64,000 bases of DNA from Pieris napi (lineage: Eukaryota > Arthropoda > Insecta > Lepidoptera > Pieridae): the NCBI RefSeq assembly GCF_905475465.1, contig NC_062247.1, positions 8,494,001-8,558,000 of the forward strand, in the 5' to 3' direction. Of this stretch, positions 32,834 to 45,500 are shown piece by piece. A model generated the notes under the pieces. The model saw only the letters and a list, made by a program, of their open reading frames with translations. It had not been told where the DNA came from and searched no databases. Position 1 is the first letter of the stretch, and every line of letters starts with the position of its first letter. The position numbers and the translations under genes are program-made.

Positions 32834-34146
32834 GATTCACTTTAAACACTTTATTATTGGACTCCACGCAGCATGACGGGCGGCCTGAGCGCAGGTTTAC
32901 ACGGCACTGGCTTACCTCCACAGCCTGCACGCTAAGTTACAAGAACAAACTTACTTTCTGTAAAAGGCTCTGTTCATAATGTTTCTAGAATGAGACGTAT
33001 TTTAATAAAGGTTTTCATACGTTTTATGTTTACGAGCGATTTAATGAGTTTTTAATTATTGTTTTTATTATTATGTTCTAATAAAGTTATTAAAGTTATT
33101 TTGATCGATTCTGCAGCTGCCATGTGCTTCTTTTACTCAGACATAAAACTTAATTTTGTCTGATTTGAACAGTGTTTTACATTTCAGTCCCTATAACTGA
33201 AATTATAAATCATTAAATATTGTTTTATTTAATTAATCGAAGTCGTAGACAATAAAAAAAAACTAATTGAATAATGCGAATGTAACCTTTAACGTGTTTA
33301 TAATATTTAAAGAATTGAATGTAATACATATACGTATAAAGTAACGCGCAGTGTGAACGCGAGTTTTTCAAGTTGCGTCGGCGAAGGGCATTACGACATA
33401 CGCCCACATACGCACCTTCGCCTCTTTGTTAACAACCGACGCACACTTGCATACCTCAGGTAGAGCACCAACTGACCCTAGTTTTTTCCTTATCACACTA
33501 AAATATATTCATCATAAATATTGAAATTTTATATTACTTTTTTCATGAATACGGAAGTATTATGTTTAATATGTGAGTTTGTCTAGTCTATAACGTGCTA
33601 AAAGTTATCGGGACCTATGAGATGGATTTTAAACATCCGAAATTATCGGACCGTTTTTTCTGGTTTCAAGTTCTTAAGCTATGTAACCTAACTATTGTTG
33701 TGTATATAAATTATTCTTTCACTGGAAATCGAATCTAGTCTTTTAATGTGTGTTAACAAGTAAGACACACAAGACGGTAACAATAAGAGATGCATCAATG
33801 GTGGTCGATTAAATATTAAATGACAAATTAAATTAGCCAGGAATGTATCCACAGAAGGAAGTACACACATACTTGATATGGCAAAGGTTTGTCAATGAGT
33901 CAAGCTTTGTGAATACAAATTTATTAATAGACTATTCATAGAGTGTAAATAGAATTTAAAATAAAGTTTCATTGTTTTTGTCGCCTACGTCCTTTTACAA
34001 TCTTAGCTTTAGAGTTGTTTTTGTATAAATAAACAACATGAATCGGCCGTTATTAATTTTCAATAAAACCTCTGAACGTTTGAAAAAGAAGTTTTTGTTC
34101 TGAGATTTCAATCCATTTCCCTTTTTTAGTAATAGGTAATTTTCTG

Positions 34147-34217
34147 TTTCTGACACACGCCGTCAATTTTCCTTATAATGGTTTCCTTTCCTGTATAATC
34201 ATATTTACATAGAGACT
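34147..34217 (-). repeat. SINE fragment
   Basis: CTGACACACGCCGTCAATTT and the following bases match the body of the tRNA-derived SINE family seen at 60464. Both ends are missing. Confidence 0.45.
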
Positions 34218-34750
34218 ATCTCCTCAGTCAGTAAGGGTTTAGGGTTAAGTCTTGGTCCGAATAAGTACTCACATATTATGCTAAAATCCAATACGTTTCT
34301 GACCGTGCCTTATCACCCTAAGTCTTGATTGTGAGGGTAAGATTCATAAACAAAACTTAGCGGTAAGTCTGACAAATTTGACGTATATATCTACTAAATT
34401 ACGACATACGGGTGTCATATTTCTCGTGTCTGAATCTTACCTTAATTCATCGCTTCTTTTCATCTAATCGACTTTCAAATTACGCAACGGATTATAATAT
34501 ATTATATCGTAGCAATACGTTTAATTCAGGGTGAAAATGTTTTATTATAAGCATTTATACAGTTTAGTACAATCATAATTGAGTCTTTCCAGTGACAACA
34601 TACAAAATCTTCGACATACTCGTCATCCCAGAGCCGGTCGCTAGTTGAACTTAATAATCACTTATATATAATATTTTTCAAGATTTATTTGTAACTATTC
34701 AACTACCCTAACAGCTAATATACGCTAGTGTTACTTATTAACCGTAACAT

Positions 34751-35060
34751 ACGAGGGGCGGTCAATAAAATCGCGGAATGACAGGGAAGGGTAATGAAAT
34801 AAAACATTAAACTATCCTTTTCAATGTTTTATCCCTTAACCCTAATACATTTATGACATCTGTCAAATAACTTATTAATACCGTCTAAAAAAACATATTT
34901 GTCTTCGTATAGGCTGAAATTGCCGACTTCACTTCATCATCGTCGCAAAACTTTTTTCCACACAGCTCTTTCTTCATTTGAAAACAAATAATAGTCGCTA
35001 GGGGCCAGGTCTTGGCTGTAGGGTGAGTGACGCAGTTGTTCCATTTTTTTGCGAATTCGC
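34751..35060 (-). pseudogene. Mariner transposase C-terminal remnant with terminal repeat
   Basis: The end CGAGGGGCGGTCAATAAA is typical of a mariner-family terminal repeat. Inward on the minus strand, fragments read HSPYSQDLAPSDYYLFSN and, in shifted frame, FCDDDEVKSAISAYTKTN followed by a stop, matching the PDLAPSDYYLF region and C-terminus of mariner transposases. The frame is broken and the 5' part is absent. Confidence 0.72.
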
Positions 35061-35442
35061 TCTGAAAACATATAAAAATATCGATCGTTTCGGAGATAGA
35101 ATTAGCGCTCTCACCTCACGTTTGATTGGCGTCATGGTGTCCCATACAAGTCTGTCAACCGGACGTAAACCCGTCTCGTGGGCATAAGCCCTTAAGCACT
35201 CGCAACGCCTTTAAGGGTGCGACAAATTCGTTCTCCTCCTAGGGGCTGCAAATAACTTTCGTTCCTGCAAAAAGCCGTTTGGTACCAATTAATTAGGTTT
35301 AGAGATAACATTAGGATTACTAACAACTCCCCGAAAACTTTAACAACTTAAAAAACAGGGTTGTATATACAACATTTTGGTCCTTTTGGCTGTTTCTTTT
35401 GTCATTGTCCTCAATTTCTGGACTAAAGCATGCCAGTTTATT

Positions 35443-35520
35443 ATAAACCTTCACCGTAACCAGTGTTGAATGAATAAATAACAGAACCCATCGGTGCACA
35501 ACCGAGGTTTGAACCTCAAA
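35443..35520 (-). repeat. SINE fragment
   Basis: CCATCGGTGCACAACCGAGG and GTTTGAACCTC resemble the reversed B-box region of the tRNA-derived SINE family. It is highly diverged. Confidence 0.4.
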
Positions 35521-36747
35521 TACACATAATAATGGCGCCATCACGATACATTCCCTTGCATCACGTATGTAGTTTTTACCAAGATGGCGCCACCGACTTC
35601 GTTCCCGCCCAAAATCAATAATCCCGGCGTGCGCTGTACCGCCGATTTTCACTTCAGTGTCACCGAAGCCACCCCCATTTACTCGTTTTCCTAGTCGTAA
35701 ACGGCTTGTGCGAATAATTCGACGGATTTATAACAATTATCTGTGAGTATTTCTTTTATATAATTCTAGGTTCTATATAAAATAAGGTTGTCATTTACGA
35801 AAAAGGATTTTTATATAATGTAGGTATTATTCAAAATTTGTGTCAGGAAGCTGTCCGGTTTAAATGGGTATGTAGGGCGGAGGTACAAAATAATGGGTTT
35901 CGTCTTGAATAGGACTATTTGGAAATAAGAATAGTAACAGTGCTATCATAATAACAATTTAATAGTGACTTCATTGATCATTGATTAAAACTCCATTGAC
36001 CTAAATTTGATGTTCGATTACGAGTTTCTTAATTACAATGTTAATTTATTAAGAATAATACAATAGTTCTATTGATAATAACAACTTTTATTACTTAATA
36101 TACTTAGCTATTGCTTCTATTATTAATCACAATGAATATATTGTTGAATATGTTATATATGTGAGTTCTACTAATTAAAATAATGTAATTTTATTTAATA
36201 TATTTTCGGCACGTCTCTTCCTAGAATAGGAAAAAGTTCATTTTATACCGATTGTTCATTTTATCTAATGATGCTCCTTAATTTTGTTACAAGAAAAAGG
36301 TTTTAAGCAATATAAAAATATCAGTATCAGACTCAGCATTTAATCGTAGTATGCATAATATTATCTTAATTTGTTAAAAATTTTCAAATAAAAGATTTTA
36401 TTAAATAAAGTATTGAGTTTATTTTGCCCACAACAGCGTTCTTACGGAATTTAACGCGTAGATTCACATTCGTTATATAATAATATAAGAAAATTAATAA
36501 TAATGCAAAACGATAATTACTAATAAATGCTAATAATTAATAATCATAAATCAATGTAATAATCATTTATTCTGCATGTACCTCAACATCTCAAAAAAAT
36601 ATCAGATTTCGTTTTTTTTGGGCGGACGGCAAGAGGCTCGGCTCACCGTGATACCGCCGCCCATAGACACTCACACTGCTAGAGGGCTCGCAAGTGCGTT
36701 GCCGGACTTTTAAGTATTGGTACGCTCTTTTCTTGAAGGACCCAAAG

Positions 36748-37231
36748 CAGTGCCGGATAAAGCAAGCGCGGGGCCTGTAGCAAATTCTGCCTAGGGGCCC
36801 TTGGTTAGGCTTTAGGATTTAAATAGTTCGCCTGTTTCCTCGAAATACTTATAATCGATATTATATTAAAATCGATTAGAAAAGTACAATCTCGGCTACG
36901 TAAACTCGCAAAATAAATGTATAACTATATAAAAATAAATATCTGAAGGGTACAAATAACATGCTAGTCTAAATATGTATATCGATTATAATTAAAATTT
37001 GAAAATTTACGTTAAAAAGATAAATACATACGTACTTATTTTTACGATTATACTTGACAAAGTCAAGTTTATTTTTATGTGGAAGTGAAGCATAGACTAA
37101 GCGCTTCACGTTAAAGGTATGCAAGATATTTTACGCTACTATCTAAATTAATACTTTAGATAGTAGCGTAAAATATCAAAAGCGGGGCCCGTAGCATTTG
37201 CTACTCTTGCTATATGGCTAGTCCGGCACTG
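36748..37231. mobile_element. 484-bp hAT-type MITE
   Basis: The ends CAGTGCCGGAT and GTCCGGCACTG form an 11-bp inverted repeat with one mismatch. An 8-bp target duplication ACCCAAAG lies at 36740-36747 and 37232-37239. Both are hAT hallmarks. It has no transposase and is inserted in an older LINE fragment. Confidence 0.88.
37125..37177. repeat. Perfect 23-bp internal hairpin of the hAT MITE
   Basis: The arms 37125-37147 and 37155-37177 are exactly complementary around a 7-nt loop, with the core TTTTACGCTACTATCTAAA. It lies about 50 bp inside the right end of the MITE. Confidence 0.85.
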
Positions 37232-38377
37232 ACCCAAAGTCGAATTGGTTCAGAAATACGAGTAGTGGTGCGCGGCAAAAACTACTTTAAAAAGCGCTCA
37301 GTTGTGTAACGGGTGGAATTTCGTATTCTGCCTTGACGTCTGATCATGAAACGATGAAATCGTTTAGTATTTAGTGTTTGTTTTGTTAAATAAAGCCTGC
37401 TATGTTTTCCTTTAAGTACAAATAACTGTTGCCCTCCGACATGAAAAAGCTTTGTAGTATTCAAGTAAAATCTTTTGATGAAAATTTAAGTATCAGCACG
37501 GAAAACTCGGAAAACGAATAGCAAAATGTAACACGCAAACATTGCATTAATCTCACCTCAGGATATGCAAATTCCAACCGCTACGCTGTTGTATGAAGAT
37601 AATAAATTTGTTTTAATATCACGGAAACAGAAGATTAATGAACACTACTTTTGTTACTATTAATTAAAATATATACAAAAAATTCAGCTAGTGCAAAAGC
37701 ACAATTTCTTAATTAAAAATCTGGATAAATAATCAAAAGTGTTTTCTATTCAAGTAATCAAGCTATCTTACAGAGTATCAATTTCATTTACAATATTCTA
37801 TGCATTTTAGTTATAGACTGTTAGAGCTATAGACAAAGACCAAACGTGAATTCATTCAAATTTTGAATTAAAAAAAATGAACTCCGTTAAATCTCTACAC
37901 TTTATATAATATATATTCTGTACAATCAATTTCGATTGAACAATGCAAGTGCAAATACACTAAGTTAACGAACAAAATAAAAGCGAGCGAGTAAAATAAA
38001 TCATTTTCATTCCAATTTTGCGGAAATTGAATTGAATTCACATACCTACACAATCAATGCGATTGTTAACTGTTTTTCTCATAAGACCCATCCTCGTGTC
38101 GTTTAATTGGCACGTCTCCAACTACTTTTCAAGTCGCTTAGAACCCCTGAATATTTGATTTTTATGTCAACTCTGATTGTGTTATTATTTATAGGTATAA
38201 GTTTTTCGTCGCCGGCGATGTTGGTTTGAATTAAATTTACGTAGTTAATCGCTGCATTTCTTTACTTTATTTTGTGTCTACATAGTTTGCGGCATAGAAT
38301 AGGGTGAAAGACTTATGTTGGCTATATATATATACAATGGCGTACAATTAAACACAACATATAGAACTTATATGAGA

Positions 38378-38597
38378 CTAGTGGACCCGACAGACGTTGT
38401 CCTGCATGATATTTCAAGCAATTAGTAAAGCAAAGTATGAAAGTACCGACTGCAGCGCCATCTGGTGAGCTGATTTGTGAATCTAAACCATTCCCAGATC
38501 CCCTTGAACACACACAAAAAATTCATCAAAATCGGTCCAGTCGTTTGAGAGAAGTTCAGTGACATACACACTCACAGAAGAATTATATATATAAAGA
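38378..38597 (-). mobile_element. 220-bp non-autonomous Helitron
   Basis: On the minus strand the element reads A|TCTTTATATATATAATTC at its start and ends GTCGGGTCCACTAG|T. The A/T insertion context, the TC start and the CTAG end are all present. The interior carries GACTGGACCGATTTTGATG, common to lepidopteran Helitrons. Confidence 0.75.
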
Positions 38598-39234
38598 TAT
38601 AAAGAAATGAAATGGTGCCAGTCAAATCAGTTGAATTACGAGCTTCTACGCTGAATCTGTTATTTATCTTCAAAACTTATATTATTACTTCAATTATAAT
38701 AGGAAGGGTATCAGTTATCAGATTCCAATCAAATTTTTATAAGTTTATCTAAGAATTGATTCTATTTATTCAGTGTGATCCCAACATCCTTTGGAAATGC
38801 GTCAACGTAGAATAAACCTTTCAAAAGCATAAACATATGTGTCTAATTAAAATAATAGTGTACTTTGAATTAAAAAAATACAAGTCTTCGTTCAACAAAG
38901 TTATAAAAATAGCAATTTGTTAAGGTTTTTGTTCTCTTCATTTATTTTTGAAGTGATTAATGTTTAAATTCCTCACCTTGAAGCAAGCTAGGCGTATTCG
39001 TCAAAGAAAGAAAACGCGCAAGACTAAACGTTGTACTCGGTTGTGATTGGACTAAAAGACGTCATATGATGCATACGAGATGCTGTTGACCAATCACGAG
39101 CGAACGAATATCACAATCGTTCCGTCTTAAGTCTAACATTGTCACCAACGAGTGCTCTTCTTAAACGTAGTATCCTTATTTAGTTTTCAGGAATCAGTAA
39201 TAATTAAAGGTTTTAAGTCAAGCGTTACCGCATA

Positions 39235-39480
39235 AAAAAATGGTGCGTGTACTTATGTACCCGCGTAAGAAGTTATACTTCTTTGCCATTATTAAAAATA
39301 GTTTTTGATTGCATGCAAATAATTAATTAAAATTAAATAATCAAAGACTGGAAAAGGAGTCATTATAGTCAATAAAGTTCAGTTTACATTTGAAAAATTT
39401 GTTGTAAATTATGTCCAATGCCGTAGCATCTTCCGTGGGCAACTTCATTCTGTTAATTTTGTGTCACGGTGCAGGCGCAT
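39235..39480. repeat. Dispersed repeat, also at 62091
   Basis: It shares long nearly identical blocks with 62091-62400: TTTTTGATTGCATGCAAATA, AATCAAAGACTGGAAAAGGA and TCCAATGCCGTAGCATCTTC. The later copy has an extra block of about 80 bp in the middle. The type is unknown; a weaker reversed piece is at 6612-6680. Confidence 0.75.
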
Positions 39481-40024
39481 CGTAAAATTTCATTCTCATC
39501 AATTTTTAATATCGCGCCTAAAGATGTATAACTTCAAAAAGTTTTAAAATTACGTTAATGTGTTTTTGTGAAATATTGTGACAATTTATGAACTGAATAA
39601 TGAGATACTTTCGTCACTAGGGTCTCATTAAACTGTAAAAGCCTTCGTGCGTGGACGTGTATTCTAGGGAATCTATTTCTTATTGTAAAGTTTATTAACA
39701 CTTCTAGAATCTGGTAAATTAAAAAGCTTAAAGGGTTTATGATCCTATTCTCAGTAACATATTCACGGCCATTGTTCGTGGAGTCAATGGACCGAAGCTG
39801 TAAGCGGGCTGTGAACTGCGTAGGGAGGGAAATTCAATAGTCGAATTGGCAAACTGCCCGCCCCGAATAACATCGTACTAAACTTCGATATTACTTTAAC
39901 GTTGTAACAGAGTTTATACCCGTAATTCTAACGTTTATTTTACTGAATTACTCAGAGAACACAATTGATTGGTTTTACTGTTCGGCAAATTTGGGGTCGA
40001 TTCCTAAGGAAATTGAATAGCGTA

Positions 40025-40219
40025 CAGCCCTGCGATTCTGTAACTCACTTCACGAACTCACACAGCGGTTTTCGCATCGGAAAAGGTGGGAGCTTGTACT
40101 TTATTGTTTATCAGAACGCCAAATCATAAAATGACTGCTTCACGACTGATTTGAGAGAGACCGCCGATGCGAAAACCGCTGTGTGAGTTCGTGAAGTGAG
40201 TTACAGAATCGCAGGGCAG
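40025..40219. mobile_element. Palindromic MITE, copy 4
   Basis: The left arm is shortened to about 56 bases and the right arm is full, ending CGCAGGGCAG. Both arms carry the same variant: CTTCACGAACTC on the left and GAGTTCGTGAAG on the right, where other copies have CTTTTCGAACTC / GAGTTCGAAAAG. Confidence 0.85.
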
Positions 40220-42357
40220 GGATGTGGAGAGAAATACCTTTTTAGTCTCGGTAAAAACATTATTTCTCGAATTCCAATTTGAAGTAACGTTAGCGTTATA
40301 TAGTCTAGATTATTTATGTGAAAGTAAATAAGGCCGGAGTCTTCGGGACATGGAACCCTTTTTAAGTGGAAAAAGACCCAATTATTTTTATTTATGGCCC
40401 TGTAAAAGTGTGTATTTTATACGAGATCCACTGGACGATGTTTATGGCTTTATTGTTTGTCTGTGTTGTATGGCTATGTATGTGTGCGAATTTTAGAAAC
40501 GGGGTAAGTGATGCCCACGTGCCATTAAGATAAAAAGTACCTGCTATTGACTTTGACTCTAATATATTTCCTGAAAAAACATCTGTTTAACATTTTTCCA
40601 TTTATCATATATATTATTATGTTTTACCACGAAAATATAATTTCGTAAAAATGAGTTTTTATAGAGATTTTATAATCGTAATATTATGTAACACACACAT
40701 GTTTAAATCTCTATATTGTTACATACACGGGAATATTTATACTAGTTTCTTGCCTAAAACGCTTAATTAATTTTGCTACATGTAATTTTAAAAATCACCG
40801 ATAGTCATACAGATAGGTGTTTCTATCCGTACCTAAGGGAAATAATTGTTCATCGGTGACTGACCTCTAGGTTATTAGAGCTCGCAACTAAGCTACAGAG
40901 ACGAATACAAATGTAAAAAGTTTAAAATGAGACAAGAAAAGATAATTAAGTTGAAATGAGACTTTCATTATGTCTTTGCATTTGTCTCTTCCCTCCGATT
41001 ACGAGATAAACGGGGAGCGAGAAATTTAAAATTACACCCATTTATTACAGTCAAAGAATGTTTTAAATACGATCTCTAACGGTTAATGTACGATTTTTAA
41101 AATCTCCGGTAACTACCCTGTGTAATGTACGATTTTTAAAATCTCTCTTAAACTACTTTTTAAATTATATTAGCCAAATGTTTCAATTTTACGTTGAGGC
41201 CACAAGATAAATAGAGTTCAGGGTAAATTAAGTTTACTGTAATAATATTATTCGCAGGAAACCACCCCGTCGGAACGTGTACGTGTTACTTGACAGCGTA
41301 TTCCGCTCGACGATCAGCTTGCAAGACAACTTGCGAGTGAATTTACCGAGGTATGCATAGCTGTATTGTATATGTTTTAATAGTGTAAGAGCTAGTAAAT
41401 GTAGTTCTAAGGGTAAGAAATTAAACACTCCAATAATGACTTGATTCACTATAATTCACTTACGAGGAATTGAGCGTGTGCATGTGATACGACTTCTTTT
41501 ATTACCTATTCCCTACTCCGACTGGACCATCCCAATTCGGGCAGATGTTCCACGTCAATTCGTAAACCATCGAGTCAAATGAGCAACTATGTCATATGCG
41601 CACTTATAGCAATATTCTTAAGAATATGTTTCATAAAATAATTTAGAATTTAATTAAATAAATATTAAAACCTAACAGTAGGAACACGTTTTATATTCAT
41701 TTTAACGTTTTTTTCGTTATCGTATTCAGGGCTCAAACCGAAAATCCCTGCGTATGCACTATCCTCTGTACTTTAGTTAACATAAGGCAGTACAATTTTG
41801 TATTTGGATATTTATAACAAAGATTTTACGCGAACTAAATACCGTCTCTGAAATAGTCGACAATTTTGTATTCTCTACAGCGAGTTCACAAAAGCGCTTT
41901 GAACCAGTTTGTGACCTATATGGGGTAGATATACTAGTGAAGGAATGTTCCTAAATTTATGTAGTAATTAATATATTAATATATTACGTAATTTTTTCTT
42001 GTTTTGTTAATAGTATTTACTGTTTATTTAAATATTACTGGGTATCTTTATCTTTTGAAAAATAAAAATTAATTTTGATAAAATTTATATAGCAACACAA
42101 TGGAAGTTTCCTAAACTTCAGTTTTCTCTACTTCAAGAGTTTGATATATTTTTGTATGGTTGATATAAGTAACTATGATTATTTAAAAAAAACAGTAGTA
42201 TTTTGGCGTACGCTGTAACAAAGTATATCCGATACAATGGCATAATAACAGATTTGTAAAACGATAATTTCAAGTTTTGAAAGTTTTATCAAATATTTCG
42301 ACTATATTCATATAATTAGTAACCTTTTCATTCAAGTTCGCTCACAGCGTTTTTTAA

Positions 42358-42581
42358 ATGTTCCAAAGAAAAGTGTATCGTAACGTGTCTATTGCAAGAG
42401 CTATTCGATTTGACGTATTGTTCGTGCAGCATAACAATAACATAACATTTGTAGCTGCGGTCAAGATAGATCGTTCGGGGTGCCCTGGCATTTGTGGCCC
42501 GCAGGCCGCGACCACTTCAACCCTGTCGTTCTCAAGCTTCCGGAATTCCTTCACCACCAATGTCAATTACCTGAAACGAAG
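42358..42581 (+). CDS. Syn: Synapsin exon 1 with uncertain start codon
   Basis: The frame reads into exon 2 as NYLKR then R (AG|A split), matching the conserved MNYLRRRLS start of vertebrate synapsins. No ATG sits at or near that place: the Met position is GTC. The frame has an ATG at 42358, right after an in-frame TAA, which would add a 72-residue extension before the RRFS arginines that looks unlike synapsin. A CTG at 42523 with A at -3 would begin LSFSSFRNSF and give a start about 18 residues before the site. From memory, a CUG start has been discussed for Drosophila synapsin. I favour CTG but cannot decide. The donor is CGAAG|GTAAGCC. Confidence 0.75.
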
Positions 42582-45500
42582 GTAAGCCTGTGTTATTAAC
42601 GCTCACAATTACTCGTGGTATAGCTATTTCAAAGACTAATAAGAAATTTATAATCTATGATATATAGAAATTAAAATTGTCTATAGATTGTAATTGTGTC
42701 ATGGTTCACATTCTTTTAAATATTTTGAATGATGTATGGTATGTTAATAATTTTGTTTATCCTTTTAAAAAGTTTAATAATTTCAACTCTCTCTGGATTT
42801 CATTTCTTAAAATGCTTTGTGCATTTATATTTTTGATTGTTACTATTAGTTTAATTTTAAATAAAATAATTATGTATTTACAATTTAAACGATATTTTTC
42901 AATTAACTATTCGTGGAGGCTGTTAATTAAAAGGATTTTAAAGTGCTCTTAATTATGTGAACTTATTAAATGCCTACTCAATCGAATAGTAATATTTTTG
43001 ATAAAACCTGCATTAATATATAATGTTATCTCATTCATCTGTCATTGCATTGACATATGGGAGAGTTAGTTGTAAGTTAAGTATCGCTACACTGCTCAAA
43101 ATCGCACTTCCCTCCTATCCGAACATCATAAGCAAAAGCTGGTTTAAAAAAGTTGTAATTAATTATTTTTTATTCTAATAATACTCTACTGTCATTGTGT
43201 CCAGGGACTTTTTCTCTCTTAAATTTTATTAAAAAGAAACAATATATTAATTACAATAAAATAGTTCACGAATGACGTGTTACGCGTCTCGCGAGATACG
43301 CCGTGTATACATATTAGTTACAGCTTTTTAGTTATTGCTGCTTGAGCTTACTTTTCCCTTATATCTGATTACATACGACTCATTATCAAGATTAAGCCGT
43401 AACTATACACACATTAACGTAACGAAACTAACCTCTTGAAATCTGAAACAGTCTTATTAAAAAGTTTTCACTGTATCTTTCTATCGTTAAGCTTGAGGAA
43501 GTGTTCTTTGACTAATCTGTCGAGTTAAAGTAAGAATCGTATGGTATCAGATACATCCTACATCCCACGCTGGTCACACCGTGTAGCACTCATAGCCCTG
43601 ATTTGTCAAAGAATAAAGTCTACCATCGTCATTGCATGGCAATGTGCTTCCTCCATCGATGTTGTAAATCTGTTTTGCTTTGAAATTTACGTTCAATGGG
43701 ATAATTGCTAATTCGAAATTTAAAATAAGCTTCCCATTCATTTAGGATCAATAATAGATTTCAAGCTATCAAAGCAAGCAATATTTCATTAGCATTATCG
43801 CTAGAATATAATAAATCAATATAAGAATTATTCCGTACAGTATTTTAAGTGGATTTTAATTCAAATTAAATCATATCAACATTTATTTAATTATATGTGC
43901 ATATGAAATATCAGTATTAAAAAAAGAAAAATCGAAATTTACATTCACGACTAGTTTCCAAATCAAGGGCGTATAGCGTATATAGATTTGGCAAGAAACG
44001 CTGCGCCTCTCTTTTTAATCTGCAAATTTTGGTTTACAATGTCGAACTATACCCAATTCTGCGATTGGCTGAAGATGCGCTATAACCATTGCTGCTCTGG
44101 ATCTTGAGTCGAGGTTTACAGAATACGTTACTGATTACCGATAATAATTCCGTACATTGCCCCGTGGTAATGTGACGTTGCTTTGCCTTAAAGCTTGGTT
44201 GATATCTTTGGTAGGGTGTTTAGGGAATTAAGAGTAGGGTGCTAGGCATCAATGAGTGGCTACATAGTGTGTGTCGGTTTCCTTCCCGTCTGCCGTGCGG
44301 TGATGCGCGTAGTTCAGCGGACGCGTTGCGCAGATTCAGCTCCGGTGACCTTCAGTCGGAGTGCGATGAAGGGGAGGTCGACCCCTACACTGGCCGCCCA
44401 GCCACCACCAGCCAGCCCAAGCCGCAGCAGAGGCCCGCCTCCCAGGGTAAGATTATGTAACTACATTTTTATTATAAACTACACTATAGTATTTGCTACG
44501 ATCTACCGCCCTTAGTTTAATAAATATAGCTCATGTACTATAATAATCCTATACTTCAGACTTTGAACGTTGAATTAAGTAACTTACTAAAAACCGATAA
44601 ATAATTCAAAAACAGTTCTCAATTCGTGTATTGTATTATTCAACACATTCGAGGAGTAATGTTGTAAAAGTGTTGCTATAAAAGTAAAGTTGAAAATTTG
44701 TTAAAAATAAGACTATTCTACGAAATGAGCTTTTTATTTTCATATGTGACTTTAGAATAGCTTTAGTTAAAAACGTTTGTTTAGTCAAAACACAGAACAT
44801 GTAGCGTTGATAAAAAACATATTAAATTATATTATTTTTCCGCGTACTCTTAATAAAATTATCGAACTTTTACGAAAGTTACCAAATAAATGGGTGTTTG
44901 GGAATTTTTTGGAAGTTTATAAGTTCTTTTTATCCCAAGTGTAAATATGAAGTGAATTTTGTATTAATAAAGTTGTATTAAATAAAAATTTTCTTTGCAG
45001 GGTTAAAGCTATGATGTTTTTGTGTTAAAATAACAGGTCAAGTGTTTGCACTTCGCAACTTAAGGAGGTTGCTACTTAGGTTTTTCTCATGAAAGTACTT
45101 GGAAAGGATATAGAATTTAAAGTATGTTTTCAAACTTCGTGAAAGATAACAACATGTTTTTGTCTCATACATAATTTAAATGCTTTACTGAAATCGAGTC
45201 TAATGTTGTTGTTGGTTGTAGTTGTTTAAATTTAGACAATTTCTTTTGACTAGCGAGCTATTTAATCGACGCGACGATAATCAAAAAGATGTTACGATCT
45301 TTTCGACAGTAATCGTTATATTTTAGTAAATTTACATAAAACCATAATGAGAAACTTAAAACTTCCTTAGAATCACATTTTCTAATAATCTTAATAAAAT
45401 CTATCTAAAAAAATCCGTTCGCTAGTTTTGGACTTCATTTGAATCATGATTCTTCTTATGCACCTGGAAAACTGATTTATAAGTCTACATTTTAGTTCCA

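Larger units (their letters stand above)
36604..37345 (-). mobile_element. CR1-like LINE 3' fragment split by a hAT MITE
   Basis: 36604-36747 and 37232-37345 together match the LINE fragment at 59458-59780: GATACCGCCGCCCAT, GGGCTCGCAAGTGCGTTGCC, GTACGCTCTTTTCTTGAAGG, then AGTCGAATTGGTTC and GGGTGGAATTTCGTA. The join is interrupted exactly by the MITE at 36748-37231. Confidence 0.75.
32834..42357. other. Space between the divergent ZP and synapsin genes
   Basis: About 9.5 kb separates the two 5' ends. Recognised inside: a mariner remnant, a hAT-type MITE nested in a LINE fragment, a Helitron, a palindromic MITE and a dispersed repeat. Promoters for both genes should lie here, but I cannot identify a TATA box or initiator with confidence. 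About 33.0-34.7, 35.3-36.6, 37.4-38.3 and 40.3-42.3 kb show nothing else I recognise. Confidence 0.6.

Noticed and set aside
35100..35280. A GC-richer stretch considered as rDNA or a gene fragment
   Set aside because: No frame or rRNA motif could be recognised.
42354..42566. A minus-strand reading frame opposite synapsin exon 1
   Set aside because: It is a shadow of the synapsin exon; the plus strand has a good donor and joins in phase to exon 2.
44239..44333. Synapsin coding upstream of 44334 in the same exon (frame open from GTG)
   Set aside because: The acceptor GCGCAG|ATTC at 44333/44334 joins in phase to NYLKR of exon 1, matching the conserved N-terminus; the upstream bases are then intron.
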